A program made the translations under genes and the position numbers. The notes beneath the pieces were generated by a model, which was given only the letters and a program-made list of their open reading frames with translations, was not told where the DNA came from and made no database searches. 29,694 nt of DNA from a virus. The stretch lies in the IMG/VR virus record IMGVR_UViG_3300042541_003101, positions 1 to 29,694 of that record. One strand, given 5' to 3'. How positions within the stretch are numbered: position 1 is the first letter of the stretch; every line of letters begins with the position of its first letter. Shown here piece by piece: positions 24,863-29,694 of this stretch.

Positions 24863-25225
24863 ATGCACGACCCTGTTAATTCTCCGTTTCACTATGCTTC
24901 TGGCTCTATTGAATGCATTGATGCCATTGAGGCTTCCATGAGCCGTGAAGCCTTCAAAGGCTTCCTAAAAGGTAACATTATAAAGTATATTTGGCGCTAT
25001 GAAGATAAAGGAGGCGTAGAATCTCTCAGGAAAGCAGAATGGTACTCGGCACGTTTAATCACCGTGCGAGAAGAAGAAGAAAAACTGCGCGATAACATTG
25101 CGAAAGCCAGCAAAGAAGTAGCCGACAACATGGTCTCCTACGATCCTGACGCTTACATGGTTAGCGGCTGCGCCAGCACCAGGCAGGGGCCCTCCGAGAG
25201 CTTCTTCAGCTTAGTGCGCCCCTAA
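24863..25225 (+). CDS. DUF3310 (SaV-like) protein
   Basis: 120 residues. The first 70 (SPFHYASGSIECIDAIEASM; GFLKGNIIKYIWRYEDKGGV; LRKAEWYSARL) give the complete DUF3310 pattern. A coiled region and a variable tail (YDPDAYMVSGCASTRQG) follow. Proteins with this domain are common near nucleotide-metabolism genes of phages, but the activity is not established. Starts 2 nt after thyX and overlaps the converging HNH gene by 4 nt. Confidence 0.85.
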   Translation: MHDPVNSPFHYASGSIECIDAIEASMSREAFKGFLKGNIIKYIWRYEDKGGVESLRKAEWYSARLITVREEEEKLRDNIAKASKEVADNMVSYDPDAYMVSGCASTRQGPSESFFSLVRP

Positions 25226-25701
25226 GCAGCGCACCACTCCCCCATCATCTCAACAGGGTCGTTATCGGCCCTTTTTTCATGCACTGGCTTAGTGTAAGTG
25301 GCCTCGCACCATGCTTCCCAATCCGCCAAGTCAGTGTGGGCACTAACAAAACTATGGGAATGAATCCAGCTCATCAGCACGTCTTCACGATGCTGGCTCC
25401 ACGTCTGCTGAGGGCGCCACCATTCAAACAATGGCAGATTGCTCTTGGAAGCATTGCAATCTAGGCATGATGGACCACTGTTCCATTTCGCAAAGTGAGG
25501 GCCGCCTTTGCTCTTGGGAACAATGTGATCAAGCGTTAGCTTTTCGTTCCATTTGCCACAGTACGCGCAGGCACAATGTCCAAATGGTCCACGGAGAGGA
25601 TAGTCTTCAAAAATGCTTTTCCTGAATTGTCTCTTGGCTTCACTTGGTCGAAGCTCAGCCAGTGAATGAAGAAGCTCGTCGGGTCCATTCCTCGCTCCCA
25701 T
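25222..25701 (-). CDS. HNH endonuclease
   Basis: 159 residues. CACAYCGKWNEKLTLDHIVP, KSKGG, then WNSGPSCLDCNASKSN, is a canonical HNH with two CxxC pairs and DH. Flanking regions are basic at the N-terminus (SEAKRQFRKSIF) and acidic at the C-terminus. A free-standing homing-type nuclease at the boundary between metabolism and lysis genes, on the opposite strand. Confidence 0.88.
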   Translation of the reverse strand: MGARNGPDELLHSLAELRPSEAKRQFRKSIFEDYPLRGPFGHCACAYCGKWNEKLTLDHIVPKSKGGPHFAKWNSGPSCLDCNASKSNLPLFEWWRPQQTWSQHREDVLMSWIHSHSFVSAHTDLADWEAWCEATYTKPVHEKRADNDPVEMMGEWCAA

Positions 25702-25788
25702 AGCAGCATCGACTGTCCTGCCTTTAGCTTAAACGCAAAACACGAGGAGGGGAGCAATGTTTAGAATGAATGAAATGATATTTGACTG

Positions 25789-25998
25789 ATGAACGCTTGG
25801 CAGGCAAAGCTCACGGATTTTGCTGTGGTCTTGACTGCAGGGATGCTTCTGGCTACTGGTGGGATGATGATGAGCATTGGCCATCAGCAAGTAAAAATTG
25901 CCACTCAAATTGAAAATATTATCGAGAAGCTTGATTCATTAACAGAGAACATGAAACAGTTAGAAGAACGTGTACGATTCTTGGAGATAAAACGCTAG
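25789..25998 (+). CDS. membrane protein with coiled coil (holin or spanin-like)
   Basis: 69 residues. One membrane helix (FAVVLTAGMLLATGGMMMSI) is followed by a coiled coil (IATQIENIIEKLDSLTENMK; LEERVRFLEIKR). Size and layout match small lysis-region membrane proteins. First gene of the lysis block; the divergent promoter lies in 25702-25788. The exact role (holin, antiholin) cannot be told. Confidence 0.65.
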   Translation: MNAWQAKLTDFAVVLTAGMLLATGGMMMSIGHQQVKIATQIENIIEKLDSLTENMKQLEERVRFLEIKR

Positions 25999-26022
25999 CA
26001 TTTGAGAAACGCTTGTATTGTC

Positions 26023-26163
26023 ATGGGCACTGTTGAATGGTTTGTTATTGGCGGCATTGTCATCGGCGCCATTGATCAAATTCTGGATCATTCCCCCTGG
26101 AAAAGCAACAACGTTCTTCAGCTAGTAGTTGAAGGCTTAAAAACTGTTTTTCGGACCAAGTGA
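26023..26163 (+). CDS. small membrane protein, holin-like
   Basis: 46 residues: MGTVEWFVIGGIVIGAIDQI then LDHSPWKSNNVLQLVVEGLK and TVFRTK. A short N-terminal membrane helix and an amphipathic C-terminal helix with basic end. It overlaps the lysin by GTGA. Such proteins next to the lysin are often holins or holin partners. Confidence 0.6.
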   Translation: MGTVEWFVIGGIVIGAIDQILDHSPWKSNNVLQLVVEGLKTVFRTK

Positions 26164-27104
26164 CTTTAGTGGTCAACAATGATTGGCAAGGCGTGTGCTC
26201 TTATGCTCGTAGCGTAGGGGCACGTTTTCCTGAGCTTGTGGCATCACAATGGGCGCTGGAAAGCAACTTTGGCAAGCACCTATCAGGCAAATGGAATCCA
26301 TTCGGCTTGAAAGGTTCTGGCACTGTGAAATCCACGCAAGAGTTTTACGATGGCCAATGGGTGACGATTAAAGATGGCTTCATTGATTTTCCTAGCCTTG
26401 CTGCAGCCATCGACTATTTAGTCAGCCATTGGTACAAAGATTGGCAAAGGTATAAAGGAGTCAATGGCGCACCGAACCGTTATGCTGCAGCTCGTATGTT
26501 GAAGGATCAAGGCTATGCCACTGATCCCGACTACCCCAACAAGCTTTCACGCTTGATGAAACAATACGCTCCTGAGCCTTCTGCTATGACCCTCATTGGC
26601 CCCAAGAAACGCCCGCAAGACTTTGGCTTCAAGGCAGGCGACAGTCATTTGATTGTGAATGACGCCATGGAAACCATGAAAGCCTTTTCTTTTGAAGGAA
26701 AGCTTCTATGGGAAATCCCTTGCCTTGCTCGTGGTCAATATAGTGATTATGAGTGGAAACTAAACAAGTCTGATACTCCCCCTGGCTTGTACAAACTGGG
26801 CCAATTGTATAACGATTATGCGCTTCATGGTGATAAGGCCCCCTACGATCGCACTTTGATGGCTTACGGCTGGGCTTTTTACGACATGATCGACCTAGAA
26901 GGTCAGGAGACTGGCATAGGACGGGCTGGAGTGGGCCTTCATGGTGGAGGAAGCGCACTGGGCTGGCCTGGAGCATGGGCGCCTAAGCAGGCCCTCGTAG
27001 CCACCTACGGCTGCTGCAGGATTCACAACTCAGCACTCATCGAGAAAGTGCTGCCTCTCTACAGGAAAGGCGCGGTTTTTCTTTCAGTGTTTCAAGAAGG
27101 TTAA
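26160..27104 (+). CDS. cell-wall hydrolase: glucosaminidase plus YkuD (L,D-transpeptidase-like) domain
   Basis: 314 residues. Residues 8-138 form a glucosaminidase (FlgJ/LytG type): VASQWALESNFGKHLSGKWN with E34 as the likely acid, then NPFGLKG and YAAARMLKDQGYATDPDYPN. Residues 161-312 carry a YkuD fold: H261 (VGLHGGG) and ATYGCCRIHN (C285, R287), matching HG ... [ST]xGCxR. The first domain would cut glycan strands. The second would act on peptide cross-links, as a transpeptidase or hydrolase. The GTG start at 26160 overlaps the previous stop. Confidence 0.85.
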   Translation: MTLVVNNDWQGVCSYARSVGARFPELVASQWALESNFGKHLSGKWNPFGLKGSGTVKSTQEFYDGQWVTIKDGFIDFPSLAAAIDYLVSHWYKDWQRYKGVNGAPNRYAAARMLKDQGYATDPDYPNKLSRLMKQYAPEPSAMTLIGPKKRPQDFGFKAGDSHLIVNDAMETMKAFSFEGKLLWEIPCLARGQYSDYEWKLNKSDTPPGLYKLGQLYNDYALHGDKAPYDRTLMAYGWAFYDMIDLEGQETGIGRAGVGLHGGGSALGWPGAWAPKQALVATYGCCRIHNSALIEKVLPLYRKGAVFLSVFQEG

Positions 27105-27118
27105 CAGCGAGCAGTGCC

Positions 27119-27514
27119 ATGAACTGGGAACAATGGTTTATGGCACTTTGTTACGAACTGGCCATATTCCTCATCAGCAAACGACCCAAGCTTGCTTTTG
27201 CCCCATGGATGAAGCTTCTGCTGCTGCATTGCAAGCCATTCTGGGCGGAGTCCAAAACAGAAGCCACCTTGAAAGAAGTGGACAGGCAAGCTGAAAAAAT
27301 AGTAGAACAATGGAAGCAAAATGATAGGGAAGTTGCAGCAAACAATCTTGCTGCAGAAGCTCAGCTTTTATTCCCAAAAGCAACCATCACTCCACTTCCT
27401 AATGCACCAGTGCCTTCTGTTTTGATCGAGCATGAAGCAGACCAGAATGCAAGCGAAAGCGTCAAGGCCCTTGGTGGTGCCATGCAAATATCACGCACAC
27501 TGACTGACTTATGA
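27119..27514 (+). CDS. hypothetical lysis-region protein, 131 residues
   Basis: Begins MNWEQWFMALCYELAIFLIS, a possible membrane segment, then a charged helical part (VDRQAEKIVEQWKQNDREVA) and a proline-rich end. This layout recalls spanin-like Rz proteins, but there is no lipobox partner. It follows the lysin by 14 bp. Confidence 0.6.
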   Translation: MNWEQWFMALCYELAIFLISKRPKLAFAPWMKLLLLHCKPFWAESKTEATLKEVDRQAEKIVEQWKQNDREVAANNLAAEAQLLFPKATITPLPNAPVPSVLIEHEADQNASESVKALGGAMQISRTLTDL

Positions 27515-27536
27515 TAAAGGCAAATACATCACTTCC

Positions 27537-27668
27537 ATGGAACTCATTATTGGCTTTTTAATGTTTTTCGTGGGAGCTGGCATGACTAGCTGGATGTACT
27601 ATCGTTGCGTCCATCCATATCATCCGTCTTGTAGGATTTCTTCTCAGTTTCAAGTCCACAATAAATGA
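27537..27668 (+). CDS. possible membrane peptide, 43 residues
   Basis: MELIIGFLMFFVGAGMTSWM is a clear membrane helix, followed by YYRCVHPYHPSCRIS and a polar end. It would overlap the converging minus-strand gene by 83 nt, so the 3' part may not be coding. A second, Rz1- or holin-like role is possible. Confidence 0.35.
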   Translation: MELIIGFLMFFVGAGMTSWMYYRCVHPYHPSCRISSQFQVHNK

Positions 27669-27924
27669 GATTGTGCAGGCGCATGTAATGAGGCAGGCCG
27701 TCACAATAGTCAATGCCAAACACGTCGTACATTGCCCAGCGATAGGAACCACCATCGCTAATTTCAGAGCGATACATTAGTTTCATTACTTGCCGGAAGC
27801 AGCGAGCCCTTTCTTCTTGGTCCAAGCTATCCCACCATGCCTGGTCTTCTGTTTCAGTGATGTCCATGATCTGCTGGAACGCTTGCCGCAGAGGATTGGC
27901 ACTAAACGCTGCTGCTTGTTCCAT
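27586..27924 (-). CDS. hypothetical protein, 112 residues
   Basis: Helical start (AFSANPLRQAFQQIMDITET; WWDSLDQEERARCFRQVMKL) then SYRWAMYDVFGIDYCDGLPH and a polar end (KTDDMDGRNDSTSS). Last gene of the structural minus-strand block. Not recognised. Confidence 0.7.
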   Translation of the reverse strand: MEQAAAFSANPLRQAFQQIMDITETEDQAWWDSLDQEERARCFRQVMKLMYRSEISDGGSYRWAMYDVFGIDYCDGLPHYMRLHNLIYCGLETEKKSYKTDDMDGRNDSTSS

Positions 27925-27975
27925 TGAGACCTTTCAATGGAAGAATCATAATGGCTGCAAGGGACAAAATGCAGG

Positions 27976-29208
27976 CTAGACCAGTTCGTTCCAGCCGATT
28001 AAGCCAGTTGCGTCTTCAGCGCTGCTACATCGAATGGTAAGGGCCAGTACTTCGCTGTTCCCATTGATGTCTTGACCAAGGGCCAGTGCCAAGCTCCCTT
28101 CAGGAGTGAACTCAATAGAGCCACGAGACGCCACCAGGCCAGCCCCTACGACTGTTCCGCCGCTAAAAGTGCCATAGCTCATGGTTTCAACATTACCCCT
28201 GCCATTGGTCGAGGGGAGCCACGTGCCACTGATCGTAGGATTCAAGCGTAGCTGCCATTGTGCCACCGTATTAGAAGCCGGGTTTCCTCCTACGCTCACA
28301 TCCACTTGAGCAGGAATAATCACATTGTCTGTGCGCCCACTGGCCATACGAATGGCAGAGACCATGGTCTCGCTGGAAATGCTTGTAAAGCCACTAACTC
28401 CTCTTCCTGCCACATAGATGGGACCAGCGGGCTGGTAACCTCCTTCACTGGCAACATTAGTGCAAATCTGCTTAAAGCTAGCAGGGGATGCAATGGTGGA
28501 AGAGTTGGCAATTCTGTACGATACTGGCAAGATTGCTGATGTCATATAGACACTGTCGATATTATTGGCATGATTAAATTCATGGCAATACTTTATTTCT
28601 CCATCAATCACAAACCCCACTCTCACTCGTCCCACTCCCAGCCATTCCAAATCTGTAGCAAAAATGTTTGCCTTGGTAAAGTCAAAGTCAGAAAAAGTGT
28701 CAAGGTTCCATTCGCTTTGAACTGCCACCACTTCCTGCACAGTGCCAGAAACAAAACTACGTACGGCAAACTCAATCACGCTGCCATTAGCCCTTAAGAT
28801 GATGCCATTTTTATCATCAAAATAACCCACCTCCTGGATTAAGCCAGCAATGGGAGTATTGCCAACAAAGCTAGCCAAAATGGACAAGCTTTTTCCTGGC
28901 TGATAAGGAAACCTGCGCCGGCTCCTGCGCAATGCACTGTCGCCTGATGCAGTGGTAGTAGTTAAAGCAAGCGAGCTTTCATTGATTAAATAGCTCGTAC
29001 TGCCACTGCCAACAGTTCTTTCGTCCCATAGGTCTGTGCGCTTGGTGTAGCGCAGCATAGAATCAAAGAGCGTAAATGGCTGACTAACTCGTTGCCGGCC
29101 GAAAGCATCCATGCTTCCGCTGTCTGGTCCTTTCTGGAGGATTTGACCACGATGATCAGCTTGAATGTAGGTTTCAAACTGCTCGTTGCCGGCAATAATT
29201 TGTCCCAT
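27976..29208 (-). CDS. phage structural or tail-associated protein (DAFGRxRVS family)
   Basis: 410 residues. The motif MDAFGRQRVSQPFTLFDSML (about 33-52), then YTKRTDLWDE, is shared by virion proteins of many large phages. A beta-rich middle (WLGVGRVRVGFVIDGEIKYC; EFNHANNIDSVYMTSA) and end (SLALALGQDINGNSEVLALT) follow, with a final SAEDATGLIGWNELV. No receptor-binding or enzyme motif is visible. Minus strand, 2 bp after the upstream gene. A structural assignment is strong, the exact location in the virion is not. Confidence 0.8.
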   Translation of the reverse strand: MGQIIAGNEQFETYIQADHRGQILQKGPDSGSMDAFGRQRVSQPFTLFDSMLRYTKRTDLWDERTVGSGSTSYLINESSLALTTTTASGDSALRRSRRRFPYQPGKSLSILASFVGNTPIAGLIQEVGYFDDKNGIILRANGSVIEFAVRSFVSGTVQEVVAVQSEWNLDTFSDFDFTKANIFATDLEWLGVGRVRVGFVIDGEIKYCHEFNHANNIDSVYMTSAILPVSYRIANSSTIASPASFKQICTNVASEGGYQPAGPIYVAGRGVSGFTSISSETMVSAIRMASGRTDNVIIPAQVDVSVGGNPASNTVAQWQLRLNPTISGTWLPSTNGRGNVETMSYGTFSGGTVVGAGLVASRGSIEFTPEGSLALALGQDINGNSEVLALTIRCSSAEDATGLIGWNELV

Positions 29209-29210
29209 TA

Positions 29211-29459
29211 TCAGTCAATAGTCTTTTCTTGATTATAGCCATATGCGTCCTCGTATTCTTTGGCAAGCATCACAAAAGCATCAATGATGTTTTGCGGCCC
29301 ATACCCACACCCCATTGCAAATTGAAAGAACTGCCTAGTCAGGCCCGTGGCATTTACTTCTTGGCATTGATGAATTATTTCTTGATAGCCAGCCGTATCG
29401 CTAGTTGTATCGCCAGAAAAACGATGGGAAAAAGAATAGGAATCAACAAAGGCGGTCAT
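29211..29459 (-). CDS. hypothetical protein, 82 residues
   Basis: MTAFVDSYSFSHRFSGDTTS, QFFQFAMGCGYGPQNIIDAF and VMLAKEYEDAYGYNQEKTID: mixed helical, with no domain I know. The ATG at 29459 follows closely on the T-tract of the upstream terminator. It is directly upstream of the structural gene. Confidence 0.65.
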   Translation of the reverse strand: MTAFVDSYSFSHRFSGDTTSDTAGYQEIIHQCQEVNATGLTRQFFQFAMGCGYGPQNIIDAFVMLAKEYEDAYGYNQEKTID

Positions 29460-29466
29460 GGTAGAC

Positions 29467-29495
29467 AAAGAAAAAGGCCAGCCCGCAGGCTAGCC
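29467..29495 (-). terminator. intrinsic terminator after the small basic gene
   Basis: GGCTAGCC pairs with GGCTGGCC (one G-T pair), loop TGCG, followed by TTTTTCTTTG on the minus strand. Confidence 0.85.
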
Positions 29496-29517
29496 GAGAA
29501 GGACCATGGCGTCAAGC

Positions 29518-29661
29518 CTAGCTTTTTCCTTGTCCACGCAAAAGTTTGCGCCCATGACTTGGCTTGCTTCTTTTACCTTGCCCTTGCAAGGTCAATTTCG
29601 GGGCGCCAGGCTTGTGCTCTCGCTTAAGGGCAGCGTTTCCACCTTTTGATTTAACGGCCAT
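29518..29661 (-). CDS. small basic protein, 47 residues
   Basis: MAVKSKGGNAALKREHKPGA, PKLTLQGQGKRSKPSHGRKL and LRGQGKS: over a quarter basic. The 'GQGxxSKPSHGRK ... RGQG' wording resembles, as I recall, small basic proteins of cyanophages and other large phages. It is probably nucleic-acid or capsid associated. Upstream of the structural block. Confidence 0.65.
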   Translation of the reverse strand: MAVKSKGGNAALKREHKPGAPKLTLQGQGKRSKPSHGRKLLRGQGKS

Positions 29662-29694
29662 GAAAGAAAATGGGAGATGAGCGGAATCAGTGTA

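Noticed and set aside
1-29694. Integrase, tRNA, CRISPR array or toxin-antitoxin pair
   Set aside because: None could be supported. The tandem arrays at 560-987 lack the spacer/repeat plan of CRISPR, and no cas-like gene is present.

Overview
The window looks like part of a double-stranded DNA tailed-phage genome, or an extrachromosomal prophage, of a cyanobacterial host, most likely a Synechococcus/Cyanobium-type picocyanobacterium. The phage nature rests on recognisable parts: a TOPRIM primase-helicase split by an intein, a DUF1071-type annealing recombinase, a RecB-like exonuclease, a dCTP-deaminase-like protein, ThyX, a DUF3310 protein, a terminase-small-subunit-like protein, a cell-wall hydrolase with small membrane proteins, and a tail or structural protein with the DAFGRxRVSxPxTLFD signature. 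The cyanobacterial host is an inference from three things: a family of tiny proteins with 'AALRAAAD ... IAAELE' and 'LTRAADLLE' motifs that I associate with cyanophages, scarce Shine-Dalgarno sequences, and repeated sites matching the HLR1 box of the cyanobacterial regulator RpaB. I see no integrase, rRNA, tRNA or CRISPR array.

Layout. Bases 1-1200 are essentially non-coding, with two tandem-repeat arrays: eleven units of about 26.6 bp with core AACTATATATAGA, then four 30-bp units. From 1.2 to 9.6 kb, small genes lie almost all on the minus strand, many separated by strong hairpin terminators. Six of them start behind the same module: an HLR1-like box, usually a GC hairpin, a TATTGT-like -10, and about 24-38 nt of leader. 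This arm holds a membrane-anchored helix-turn-helix protein, a remnant of an MT-A70 methylase, a possible sliding-clamp-like protein, an HNH nuclease, a GIY-YIG-like nuclease, an RlpA-like protein and a glycine-rich repeat protein. A 600-bp regulatory region (3.06-3.6 kb) has three Fur-box-like sites and a second set of direct repeats. From 9.6 to 13.0 kb the minus strand continues as a tightly overlapping operon with the terminase-small-subunit-like gene.

At 13.0-13.3 kb transcription diverges across a structured non-coding segment that shares a 20-bp repeat with the left end. A plus-strand cassette of small, overlapping, partly paralogous genes follows (13.3-16.2 kb), with an HNH gene inserted. 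The minus strand at 16.2-19.6 kb encodes the primase-helicase and two small proteins. The plus strand at 19.7-25.2 kb is the recombination and nucleotide-metabolism operon. Bases 25.8-27.7 kb are the lysis region: two small membrane proteins and a glucosaminidase plus YkuD lysin. The minus strand at 27.6-29.7 kb carries structural and small basic proteins.

Working together: the primase-helicase, annealing protein, exonuclease and clamp-like protein would serve DNA replication and recombination. ThyX and the Dcd-like protein would feed dTTP synthesis, and the lysis genes would release virions. The most unusual aspect is regulation. The early-type small genes appear to be placed under host light/redox (HLR1) and perhaps iron (Fur) control by a duplicated terminator-promoter cassette.
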